A DNA stretch of 64,000 bases, from assembly GCF_004379255.2 (NCBI RefSeq), contig NC_056035.1, positions 20,419,902 through 20,483,901 on the forward strand. Direction: 5' to 3'. The position numbers and the translations under genes are program-made. The notes beneath the pieces were generated by a model that was not told where the DNA came from, did no database searches, and worked only from the letters and a program-made list of their open reading frames with translations. This DNA comes from Salvia splendens. Its lineage: Eukaryota; Streptophyta; Magnoliopsida; Lamiales; Lamiaceae. Below are positions 32,199 through 43,100 of this stretch, piece by piece (within the stretch, counting starts at the first letter, position 1; the number at the start of each line of letters is the position of its first letter).

Positions 32199-33999
32199 GA
32201 GCACCCACAACCGTGCTCTTGCCAGCGAGCACGGTTGTGGGCCCGACCCCACTTTTTCTGTCTGCTCTCTGGCAAGAGCACAACACCCACAGCTGTGCTT
32301 TTCCGCAAGGATGAGCACAATTCAATTTAAAATTCAATTAAACAAAAACATTTCCATAAAATTAAAATTCATTAAAAAACCACAATAAATATTACAAATT
32401 ACAAATAAAATAAAAAAGACATAATTAAAATCCTAAAAAATAAAAATTACATAATTAAAATACTAAAAATACCTAAAAATAAAAAATTACATAATTAAAA
32501 GCTAAAATTACCCCGTGGAAGACTACTCATCCGGCGGCACTACCCCCAATTGTCTTTGGAGAGGCCCAATATCATGGCCTCGTGCGATCGAAGTTGCGAG
32601 GGGGTCATAGTGGACCTATCGGCCATATTAAGTTGGGCCAAAAGCTGCCACAACGAGTTGGTGGGGGGTGGAGGTGGCGCATATGGAACGAGAACGGGAG
32701 CAGGAACTGGAGCATCGGCGGTTGTAGTCGCGGCTCGACGGCGGTTGGCCGCCGCCTTCTTCCTTCCTTGCGGTCGGCGTTGGGAACCGCTTGGGCCGGC
32801 GTCGGGGCTACCCAAGTTAGCTCCGGCGAGTTGGTTAGCCACTTCTTCGGAGCCGGCCTCGGATAGGGATACCGACCTTGACCGTTTGTAGGAGCCGCTA
32901 AAGGTGGATGTTACGCCTCCCATATACTTCGGGTGCGTCCGCGTCTCCTGCCAAACGTTGAGGTACTTGAACGACTTGTAGTTCATGGATTGGTAGGTGC
33001 TCAACGCGGCAGTGATGATGTCGACCTCGCTCCGGCCGCTCCCCGCATTCCGCTCTTCCTGGAGGAAATAGCCATTGAACTTGCCAATTTCATCGTTGGC
33101 TCGGTAGATGGCGTTGGGCACCATACTCTCGGTGCGCTCGATTGTTCCCGGGCTCCGGTTTTCATTGTACTGGCAAGCGATGCGCCACCAAAAGTGATCG
33201 TCGGATTGGTTCGTGCCAAGTACGCCGTGAACAATTTATCTATCTCCACCGGAGTGTACGGTGTGCGGACACCTCGAGTGGAGGAGTCGGAGTTTGGGAG
33301 GGGACGGTCGGCCTAGGCTCCGGTGTCCACCCGTATCGCCCTTCGGGGGCACCTTGGTCGTCGATTGGGTATGGCCGGTAGCCACCCGAAATGCCCGAAC
33401 TTTGGATTTGAGGAGGGGCCGAATATTCCGTTTCTGGACTAAGAAACGGTTGTGAACTGAACCATTCGGGGTTCCAACCGTGGGAGGGCGGGGGGTCATC
33501 GCCTTGGCCGGACATTGTTATGTTGTAGGAGAGGAAGAAAGATTGAGAATGGATATGAGAGAATGAAGATGAGAATGAGAATGAGAATGGAATTTAGAGA
33601 GTGTAGATGAGAATTGTGTAGTGTGGGGTGAATTTTTGGGTGTGAAAGTGAGTTATTTATAGATGAAAATGTGTATTTTTGGGGAAAAAAAATTTAAAAA
33701 AATTTAAAAAATGATGGAAAACGGTAAAAAACGGATATATTTTTTTGGAAGTGGAAATTTTTTTTTTATTTTTGATCGGTTTTTTAAATTAAAAACTGAT
33801 TTTTAATTAAAAAAAAATTCAAAGGCAACGACTATGCCATTGCTCAATCGAGTGCCGCCACGTCAGCTGCTCGCTGTCACGGACGTGCTCGATGCATCGA
33901 GCAGCGCCGTACCAACGGCGCAAGCGCAGTAGCGGTAGAGCTCATCCTTGCCAGCGGCACGGACGGACGGACACCGTCCGTGCACCGTTGCAGATGCTC
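32199..33999 (-). mobile_element. PIF/Harbinger element 1 (ORF1 only)
   Basis: 1,801 bp flanked by TAA on both sides (32196-32198 and 34000-34002). Ends GAGCACCCACAACCGTGC and its inverse GCACCGTTGCAGATGCTC. The 3-bp TWA duplication and a Myb/NAM-associated ORF1 identify PIF/Harbinger. No DDE nuclease gene is present. Near the left end CCCACAACCGTGCTC (32203-32217) is inverted at GAGCACGGTTGTGGG (32227-32241). Confidence 0.85.
32540..33515 (-). pseudogene. Harbinger ORF1: Myb/SANT-like DNA-binding protein (broken)
   Basis: Minus-strand ATG 33515 opens a Pro/Gly/Ser-rich leader (MSGQGDDPPPSHGWNP). A trihelix/SANT-like part follows (EIDKLFTAYLA near 33245, then NAIYRANDEIGKFNGYF), and a NAM-associated C-terminal part (WQETRTHPKYMGG, basic Arg/Ala-rich stretch, Pro run, MTPSQLRSHEAMILGL). 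At least two frameshifts (near 33250 and between 33200 and 33120) split it into three frames. In this superfamily ORF1 binds DNA and partners the nuclease in the nucleus. Confidence 0.75.
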
Positions 34000-34208
34000 T
34001 AAGCCCTACCTTCCCTTCCAACAACGAATTGACAAGATTGTTCGGTTGTCCACGCGCTATCTTAACGACTTCAACTTGTTCGCTAAGCTCACCTTCCTGT
34101 TACTACCACTAAGTAAAACGGAAAAGCCTAGCAAAAAACCCCTCTCCTCACCATAACCAATTCCGTAAACCATCCCCCTCTTGCTGCATTGTGCTCACAC
34201 GCCTTCAG

Positions 34209-34497
34209 GTGAGCAGATAAACTCTCGCTTTAATTCTCCTAATTTTGATTTCAGTTATCCGTGATGGCTTTTGTAGTTATTTGAGTTTTGCTGAGCTCTA
34301 TTTGGGGTTTGCTTGATTAATTACACTGATGAAGTGGTGATTTACAATTCTGGTCGAGTTTTACGAATTTTCATTTTTAATTAGGGGATTTGTGTTTATC
34401 GTTAATTTTGATGCTGTAAATCGGTTTTGATTAGTACATTTTGGTTGTAACTTGATTATTTCGAATTGTTTTCGATTTTCGGAATCCTGAATTGCAG
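34209..34497 (+). other. Intron in the FTSZ2 5' UTR
   Basis: CTTCAG then GTGAGC at 34209 and TTGCAG ending at 34497, with a T-rich interior. The noncoding first exon lies between the Harbinger element (ends 33999) and 34208. Confidence 0.7.
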
Positions 34498-34557
34498 GCG
34501 ATAAGATAGATAGACTGAGGGTTAGAGTTGGTTCTTCCTGTTCCGGAATTGTTCGTA

Positions 34558-37500
34558 ATGGCTACTTGTACGTCCCCGTATTTTACGCCTCCAGACACTC
34601 GTAGGCGAGCAGGGGTATTGATGGTTTTTCGGGGGAGATTTTGTCGCTTGAAAATGGCTGAAGATAGGAATGGATATTCAAGCTATAGTCAGAAATGTGG
34701 GTCAAATGTATCCCTGTTCAAATGCTCTGCAAATTCGCACAACATTAACCAATTTCAGAACAAGGACCCGTTTCTGAATTTACACCCTGAGATATCAATG
34801 CTTAGAGGTGAGGCGAACTCTACAGTGACTAACCAGAAACAGGATAACACTGAGAGTTTGCGAGATTCTTCAGGTTTGAACAATTATAATGAGGCCAAGA
34901 TAAAGGTTATTGGCGTTGGAGGTGGTGGCTCTAATGCAGTTAATCGTATGATAGAAAGTGCAATGAAGGGGGTTGAGTTTTGGATTGTGAACACTGATAT
35001 CCAAGCTATGAGGATGTCACCCGTTTCACCCGATCATCGCTTGCAGATTGGTGAAGAGTTGACTAGAGGGCTTGGTGCTGGTGGGAACCCAGATATTGGA
35101 ACAAATGCGGCTAAAGAAAGCAAAGAATCCATTGAGGAAGCAGTGTTTGGAGCAGACATGGTCTTTGTTACTGTAGGTTCACGTCTTGGTTCACATTCTG
35201 TATGCATTGTAAAATGCTCTTCTGCTTGTCTCTTACTTTGTAAATCGTACAGGCTGGAATGGGTGGTGGAACAGGCACAGGCGGAGCTCCTGTAATAGCT
35301 GGAACTGCGAAGGCTTTGGGCATTTTGACTGTTGGTATAGTTACCACCCCATTTTCTTTTGAGGGACGAAGAAGAGCTGTTCAAGCACAGGAAGGAATTG
35401 CAGCTTTAAGAGAAAATGTTGACACTCTAATTGTCATTCCAAACGACAAGTTACTGACTGCAGTTTCCCCATCTACACCAGTGACAGAAGCATTTAATCT
35501 TGCTGATGACATTCTGCGGCAAGGTGTTCGTGGTATCTCTGACATAATCACGGTACAATTGCTTAAATGTATGTTTGATATTTTTCATTTTATAGGTGGA
35601 TCATCATTGTGCTTTATTACTCATGAACTGGTCTATTGTCCCTAATGGCCTAACCTATTAATGATTAGTATCTTCAGATAAGTGGAATATTCTTGAATTA
35701 CACATTTTATATCATTTTGCTCCTATAGAGTTACTAGTAGGTAAGGTTTCAGATTGCTGATATTGATTTCTATAGTAAAGCCAATAAAATTTAAGTTTAT
35801 TATTTCGATCTTTGAATTCGGGTTTAGTGCTTATGAACCATTCTTGAAGGCCAAAATGTGATTATTTACAAATCGAATGATTTAATGTCTTCAGACATCT
35901 GACTCTATGAAGGCTGAGTTGTTTGCAGCCTTGCACACATGAGTCAATGCAAGGATTTCTTTATGTGCATGATAATGCAAATATTTCTGTGAAGTTTTAT
36001 TCTGTAATTATGTTTATAACAGGTTATTAACTGCACTTTGTATTTCTATTATCTGCAGATCCCAGGGCTAGTAAATGTAGATTTTGCTGATGTTAGAGCC
36101 ATTATGGCTAATGCAGGTTCTTCATTGATGGGAATAGGAACAGCAACAGGTATTCCGTATTCTGAAGGAACTGCTTGATTTCTTGTCTAGACCCTTCCCC
36201 AGCCCACCAATTCCTTTCTTTCTTGCAAGCATGCGAGAGTTATCATTTCTATGCACTCAAACTGTTAGTGGGTATCTCTATCTTAAGTATGGCCATTATA
36301 ATGGGTGGTCTGGCATGTAAAGGAGTTTTTTTTTTGTTCTTGGGTAAGCATAAACAATTAGGAGCACATATATTTGTGCAATAGTGTAAGGGGATCTGTT
36401 ACATTTGGAGGGCTGGAGCTTAGTACATGGTCTGAGTTGGACTACATTTTACCAACAGAGATTCCCTTGACGTCCTTCCTGGTGGCAGGAATACGCAGTT
36501 AAAGTGATGAGAATATAATCTGATGAATTGAATTAAATGTAGGTGTGAACTTGATATAGATTAATATTCCCAGAATTTTCTACTGAGCGTACATACTGCT
36601 CATTTATTTATCGACCGCTGCTAACTGCTAAGTGATTTTAATTTTTTGGGATTGTTTGATTTTATGGGTTGGATTAGCAAGATATTTAACTTGAGATTAA
36701 GTTTTTGGACGGAGTTAAGATAGTGTCAAGATATGGATTTTATGATGTTGTCTGCTTAATACTCAGGTCCTCGGGATTAATTCATAGTTAGGACGTGAAA
36801 TGACAAAAATGCTCTTATTGCCAATATACATAAATATTTTTGTATATAAAGATTAACTATGCTTATTCTTGATTAAGTTAGCTTAACCAGTAATCTATTA
36901 ATTGATGGTAAAATAATTTTATATATAATTGGTGATTAACTGAGGATATGTAAATATATTAATTAAGTATTTAGATCAATTATGATATGATTAAAGGAAT
37001 ATTGGTCAATAATCAAATTTATAATTAATTGGCACCAAAATTTTCGATGAAGAACAGTCAAGAGGTAGATTTGTAGATCGACCCAATTCACACAATTCAA
37101 CAGAGGACACCCATCAAAATTGCAGAACAGTGCACTGTCCCACATTGGCGGGATAGTTATTTGGCTTTAACAGTGCTTTTCTTGGCCTTCAAGATAGTGT
37201 AACACTGTCAAACCAAACATGTGAAAATAGTAGGATAGTTTTCTTTATCCAGCCTTTTCCTCTTATTTCCTACAAATCAAATGCAACCTATTGGGAGTGA
37301 CATGAGATTTGAATCTGCTTGTATTTCAGATTTAAAATGCATAATTTGATTTGTTTGACTTCTTTGTGTTCATTACATGACTTCCATATGTACATTTGAT
37401 TTCTAGCTTAATGTTGTAATTTTTTTATTGCAGGAAAAACCAGAGCTAGAGATGCTGCTCTAAATGCTGTTCAATCTCCTTTGCTGGATATCGGTATAGA

Positions 37501-38627
37501 GAGAGCTACTGGTATCGTGTGGAATATAACCGGTGGTACTGATCTAACATTGTTTGAGGTAGCTTGGCCTTCTCCCTTATTTCATTATTTGGAACATCCA
37601 CTTGGCTATTCACGTTTGTTTTTGGCACATGTTAATCGTTGAATACTCTTTTCCAATCGAACAAAACTACTCTCACCTAGGGTCAGTGGTTGTGATGCCT
37701 TGCAAATTAGGAAGGAATGCTGGTTTTGCCAGTGCAATGATTGAGCAATTGGGACAAGGGACTTTGCCTATGCCCCCCTGCAGTAATTTGTTTTTAAAAC
37801 AGAAAAATTGATATTATATCTATCTATCAAATGTCAAGTTTGCCATAGGTAAGTTTCAGGTTGTCTATCCTCTCAAATTATGTACACAGTTGGCGTTGAT
37901 CTGTGAATAACTTCTATTAAAATGCTATGTAGATTGTAACTATTCGAGACCCTTATTTGTATAAATTAGTAATACATTATTATCTCCATGGTTGACATGT
38001 GATATGCCAGGTCAATGCTGCTGCAGAGGTCATATACGATCTTGTGGATCCAAGTGCCAACTTAATATTTGGTGCTGTGGTAGATCCTTCCTTAACTGGT
38101 CAAGTAAGCTTTCTGTCTTCAAACTACATTTAGAAAACTTCAGGGGAATACTTCTCAAAAACATTAAACTAATTTGTGGGCAGATAAATTGAACAACTAG
38201 ATAAGATTTCCTTCCTAAGTCTATTGGGTTTTGCTGAGGGGTGAATTTTTTTGGTGAGAGAAGGGTAGACTATTCACCAACAGAGAAAAATATGATTCAG
38301 ACTTCATAATATGATAAATCTGGCAGAAAAATTCATCCCTTTGTTCTGGTGAAAACACAGGTTAGCATAACACTGATCGCAACTGGTTTTAAACGTCAAG
38401 AAGAAAGTGATGGAAGGCCCCTCCAGGTATCTATTAACCTCTAAATGTCACAAAACATTCTCCGTTCCCTCAATCGTCTATGATTCTAACAGGCAAATCA
38501 GTTGGTACAGGGAGATCCTAACCTCGGTCTCAACAGGCGACCATCATCCTTTCTCGAAGGCGCCAGCTCTGTTGAAATCCCAGAATTCTTGAGGAAGAAA
38601 GGAAGGTCCCGTTTCCCTAGAGCCTAA
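34558..38627 (+). CDS. FTSZ2: FtsZ2, chloroplast division GTPase (7 coding exons)
   Basis: Exons 34558-35172, 35253-35552, 36059-36149, 37434-37558, 38011-38103, 38361-38426 and 38493-38627, all with GT-AG borders, give 474 codons; Arabidopsis FtsZ2-1 is about the same size. The protein is a tubulin-like GTPase that assembles with FtsZ1 into the stromal Z ring. Residues 1 to about 110 are a transit peptide and variable region ending in the [16 protein letters not shown] block of FtsZ2. Then [17 protein letters not shown], the GTP-binding GGGTGTG (exon 2), the synergy loop NVDFAD (exon 3) and the C-terminal core motif [12 protein letters not shown] (exon 7) that in FtsZ2 binds ARC6. ATG 34558 begins [11 protein letters not shown], matching the family. 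No lesions seen. A Harbinger element ends about 560 bp upstream of the start codon. Confidence 0.96.
36150..37433 (+). other. FTSZ2 intron 3, possibly holding a Tourist-like insert
   Basis: 1,284 bp, much longer than the other introns. TTGTTTGATTTTATGGGTTGG (36653) and CAAACCAAACATGTG (37209) are loosely inverted and could be the ends of a decayed MITE of about 580 bp. Small open frames inside are not genes. Confidence 0.4.
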
Positions 38628-40428
38628 TGCCCTGTAATACCACACGCAGCCTCTCTGTCATGGAGCTACTTATTTGTATCTGTATAGGATTTTGACTTGT
38701 CATCTATGTGAATCTTAGCTTTGGGAAAGAGCAGAATGAATTGTTGACACTTTTCCTTAATAAAAAAAGGCAATAGATCTATGAGTTAATGGCGATTGTA
38801 ATAGCTTCTCCTGCAGTAAATAGGTTTGGCATTCTTCTGTATTGTGAGCGAGTAGTCATCCTTTGAAATTACTATGAGAAGTTTCATTCACATTGTTGTA
38901 GTCAGAAATGTACTCCATGTGATTTATATTGCTGCCATTTGTATTGATGAGTATAGGGGAGCATTATGGTCACACCATAGGTTAAAATGACGACCTAGGC
39001 AAGCAAAACAGTGAAGAACATCGTTTACTTATTCAATTCAGGTGGTTTTTTGCAGTTCTGGCTTTTTTTCACGGTTTTCCGACAGTTTTGCGGTTTTGAT
39101 TTGGAACAGCATGGAATCGGCGGTTCCGGTACGGTTTCGGTTCCGAAATTTTGGACCTGAACTGGCCCCCATAGTTTCAAAAGTGACAATTTCGGTTCCG
39201 TTTAAATCTCATGATTCCGGTTTTGCGGTTAATCGCCCAAACCATAAATCTTAGGCATCTCTAGAAGAAGCTATGAAATAAATACCTAATTTAATTCTAT
39301 TAATATTTGGTTAGTTATAATTAATTAGCCAGCCCATATTAGTATAAATTCCTAATATTATACAATATGATTGGAAAAAAATAAATCATAGATCCGTCCC
39401 TGAATGACTTCTAATCAAACGACTTCTCACCATCCCTAGTCGCTTGTTGGCTCCTTTTAGTTCTAACTCAGTTATCTATTAGTATATAGTTCTCATTCTG
39501 TTTTGTTGTTGATAAAATTTAAAGATGCTTCATTTTTAGACTTTTAACTGATTTTTCTTAATTTAGTAAATTGAATTTCTAGAAATTGACTCTAAATATT
39601 CCAGCAACAAGAGACAAGTGTGATGCGACCGTAGGCTATAATTTGCCCTACATACCTTACTCCGTATAAAAAAAAATTGCCTCATTTTGATATTTTAGAA
39701 TTCCAACAAAAAATATTTTTTATTTTTAAAAATAAAAATTTCTCTCCTATATTTTACATTATTTTTCTCCATCATTCTTAAATTATCAATTTCTCTTCTA
39801 ATCCCCAAAATCTCTTTTTTCCAGAGGACAGAAGTATGATGAAAATGATTTGGAATTAATCGAACAATTTAATTTTTAAATACTGATACATTATACGGCG
39901 GCATTAGACAATTGAATTATTTTTAATCCTTCAAATTTACATAAGTGGGGAAAAAGGAAAACTATAAAATATCAAACACGATTTTTGGTATAAAAGCCCT
40001 GACCACATTTGGGCCTCAAAAGAAATGTGCGGCGGCCATTTCAAATTAGGGCGACGTTGCTAATGCTATAATTGCCCTCCAATCCTCTTTTCCCCTCAAT
40101 TCATCTTCTTGCTTTTCTCTACTCGTTTAATTTATGCCTTCCTGTTTCATTGTTGTTTTTATTTAACGCTTTGATTTCTGATTAAAAGTTTGAAGAAAAG
40201 ATGATGATAATCTTAGCTATGTGCAGACGCAGCATTTTCCAGAATTCTTTCTGATTTTGCGATGAGCGGCACTTTCTACACGAGATTTCTGATTCTCACT
40301 TTTCTTTTTCTTTTTTTATCAACCTGTTTTTTCGTAACAAAACTTGTTATAGCTGCCAATTTAATTTTTTAAGTTTTTATTTGATTCCGTAAATTTTTAA
40401 ATTCATAGTGGTTTGATTCTTAAATCGA
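38628..40428. other. FTSZ2 3' UTR and intergenic region
   Basis: The 3' UTR probably reaches about 38960. At 39030-39240 there is a degenerate CGGTTCCGG/CGGTTTTGCGG tract similar in style to the fold-back element at 59585. CT-rich leader-like sequence lies at 40075-40160. No gene can be supported. Confidence 0.5.
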
Positions 40429-40590
40429 TATGGATTCGATCAGAACATCTCTAATTTTAAAATTTATAACCTACATTGTTTTATATGGATGCCCGGGAAT
40501 TGTGAAGGAACGACGCTTTCAGAGGCGAAAGGCCAATGGAGATGGGAACGGATCCCCTGCTATGGATTCGATCAGAACATCACTAATTTT
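40429..40590. repeat. 30-bp direct repeats 132 bp apart
   Basis: TATGGATTCGATCAGAACAT plus CNCTAATTTT occurs at 40429-40458 and 40561-40590 with one mismatch. The open frame from 40430 runs through both copies (66 codons, includes KERRFQRRKANGDG) but is not recognisable; it may be the start of a gene broken by the next element. Confidence 0.5.
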
Positions 40591-40629
40591 TAGTAATAGT
40601 GACTTTGACACATTACACTTGGCTGCTTA

Positions 40630-42651
40630 GAGCATCTATAATAGTTCCTGGACAAGCAGTAGCCCAACCACAAACTCCTCTGCCACATCAGCAGCACTAA
40701 ATTCCTCCTGCCACATCAATAGGACAAGGAACTGGACAAGCAATAGCCCAGCTATAGCTCAGCTACATCAACAGCACTAAAAACAAATAATTAAACAATC
40801 ACACAAAATACGGAATTAAATTTACGACACATATACTGGAAAATTCAATAATAATATTAAAATTTTAAAAAGTACATTAATTAAAAAAAAAGTCAAATAA
40901 AAAAAATACATTACTTAAAAAAAACTCTTAATCCACGCACGAGCCCCCCCGCCTCCGCCGCCGTCATCGCTGCTATCCGGGACCCCCAAATCTGCGGCAT
41001 CTGAGCCCGCGTCAGAGCCTCCCACCTGTGCCACGCCGGGATTCAAATCCTCTCGCATACTCACGAGCACGGCGTGAAAAAAACTCTTCTCCTCGGGGTC
41101 AGTCGCATTCTTCCATTGATCTATGATCTTAATCATCTAAGCCCGCGCTTGTTGACGCGCCAAGAAGACGAGGTCGGCTGTCGAGCTGCCAACAGGGGGG
41201 ATGCCGACTAGACCTCCTGGGACCTCTGGCGATCGCGTTGCGCCCGCCTTTGACCAACCGGGCGAGTGCGGCGAGTAAAAGCGAGAGGAGACGGGGTCTC
41301 CTGAGCATCTTCGGGGAGGTCGTGGGAACCGCCGCTGCTACCGCCGGCATAATCACCTGAATAGTTCAGACGCTGCTTCTTCGGCCAGCCCGCATCGACA
41401 CTTGCCCGAAACTTCTCGGAATCCATTAGCACCTCGTAGCAGTTCCAGTAGGTGAAGTCCTTGTAAAGCCCGGGCACAGGGAACTCTTTCTCTGCCTCCC
41501 TCCTGCAGTCTTCGTCAGTTTGGCCGCTGGACTTCATTCGGAGGGCGTTGGTGTACAACCCCAAAAATTGGGAGACCCCAGACCGGATTCGGTCCCACTC
41601 CTTCCGGCACTCCTCCCCGCTGCGTATCCTCCCCTCCGGGTAAAATGCCTTGTAGGCTGCTGCTATTTTAGCCTACAAGTTCAGGATCCTCTGATTGTTC
41701 GAGGCGAGGGGGTCATCGCAAACACTCACCCACGCCTTGGACAGCGCGACGTTCTCCGCGTCCGTCCACTTCCTCCGTGGCTGGCTGTCGTCACCAGCCA
41801 GCTGCGACGACTCGCCGACCACCCTTCCCCTTCTTCTTCTTGGGCGCGCCCCGACCCCGCCCTACTCCCCCCATTTGAACGGGAGTGCCTGCATCCCTGA
41901 GATCTAGTCCCAACTCCTCTAAGGAGAAGGTCTTAAAGCTAGTGAACTGCGTCGCTGTAGGGGTCGATGTGTGTGAAGAAGTAGTAACAAAATCAAGTGT
42001 GGGGCGATAGACGTTGTCCCCCCCGGCGTCCCCTGCATCCCCGGCCCCCCTGGCGTCCCCTGCATCCCCGGGTACCCCGGCGTCATCTGCATCCCTGGTG
42101 CCCACCCCGGCATCATCGGCATCCCGGGTTGCATCCCCGGTACCCCCTGCCCGCCCAGAACCGCCGGCCCGCCCTGCATTGCCGAACCCCCCGGCATCCC
42201 CTGTCATCCCGGCATACCACCCCCGGATGCCATCCCGGACATCATCTGCTGCCAAGGGTACATGTTGTAGTACCCGAGCATCTGACCCCATCCACCTCCC
42301 ACGGGGACCGTGGTCGTTTGAGACCCGCTCGTCCCTTGAGTAGGCTCGTTGTTGAGATCCATTTCTCGTTGTTGATCTTATACAAAAATTAAGATAAGAG
42401 AGTACTCGTTAAAACAAGTGGTGCGAATGAAAATGAAGTTCAAATCGCATATATATAGAGTTTCGAAAATTAAAAAAAAAAACAAAATTGCGGCGACGCC
42501 GATCGGAGGCTGCAATAGCGGCGAGCTAATCGGCGTGCGCTCGCCGAAATTCTCGCCGATTCGGCGCTCGCCGGCTGCAATAGTTCAGCGAGCGGACCGG
42601 CGAGCGCCAAAAATTGGCGAGCCGGTGCGCTCGTCTCTATTGCGGATGCTC
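40630..42651 (-). mobile_element. PIF/Harbinger element 2 (ORF1 only)
   Basis: 2,022 bp flanked by TTA (40627-40629 and 42652-42654). Ends GAGCATCTATAATAG and the inverse of GAGCATCCGCAATAG. It carries an ORF1-type gene on the minus strand and no nuclease gene. Different termini and ORF1 from element 1 show they are separate subfamilies. Confidence 0.83.
40915..42362 (-). pseudogene. Harbinger ORF1 with collagen-like leader (broken)
   Basis: Minus-strand ATG 42362 opens MDLNNEPTQGTSG. A Gly/Pro/Met repeat follows (units like GMPG, PGMQGTPGG, about 42200-41985), then a basic GRGRGAPKKKK stretch. A Myb/SANT-like region and a NAM-associated segment come next (NALRMKSSGQTDEDC, FTYWNCYEVLMDSEKF, GWPKKQR), and a C-terminal piece from 41136 (MIKIIDQWKNATDPEEKSFF) runs to a stop at 40915. 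Several frameshifts (near 42195, 42000-41800, 41570 and 41210) and in-frame stops split it. Plus-strand open frames over the GC-rich part are shadows. Confidence 0.7.
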
Positions 42652-42739
42652 TTACACTGATATTTTGAAAACTATATACATCCAAAGAAAAGAAAAATAA
42701 TGTGATGGAAAAAGAGCCTTTTTTCTGCATCCAAATCTA

Positions 42740-42969
42740 CTAACAGGCACCGATGAGGCATCTACAGTAAATAACTGAAAACTGTAACTGAATGATGACC
42801 TTATTTTGCGAGTTTTCTTCACGCTGGGAACTGCTAGGGAGGATCGTTGAGGATAGCCACTGATCTGGAACCATTAGAAAATCAGCAGACAGAGCCTTTC
42901 TAAACCTTTTCTTGTACTGTATTGGAGAAATTATTGTGGGAGAAGCATTTTTGGGGTCTCCAAGAATGC
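42740..42969 (-). pseudogene. FAB1: FAB1 (PI3P 5-kinase) last exon remnant
   Basis: An acceptor-like CCACAG at 42971-42970 is followed on the minus strand by ILGDPKNASPT, the QYKKRFRKAL block and DFLMVPDQW, the conserved end of the FAB1/PIKfyve kinase domain. It runs to TAG at 42742-42740. FAB1 makes PI(3,5)P2 on endosome/vacuole membranes. The segment between this and the 45508-45780 piece (the IDYSLL-type catalytic region) is missing, so the gene is not functional here. Confidence 0.75.
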
Positions 42970-43100
42970 CTGTGGATCGCGATTAATGGGGGAAATAAGA
43001 AGCGGGGAAGAAGGGGGAAACAATCAAGGGGTACGATATGTAGATCAAAAGATGAACTTTATTACCAATTATAGTCTGAAATCACGAATCACAAAGTTCG

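Noticed and set aside
34558..38627. Bacterial or plastid origin of the FtsZ gene (recent transfer)
   Set aside because: Seven spliced exons, a transit-peptide-like N-terminus and the plant FtsZ2 C-terminal motif show a normal nuclear gene.
42014..42392. Pro/Ala/Ser-rich plus-strand frames
   Set aside because: Shadows of the GC-rich Harbinger ORF1 on the other strand.
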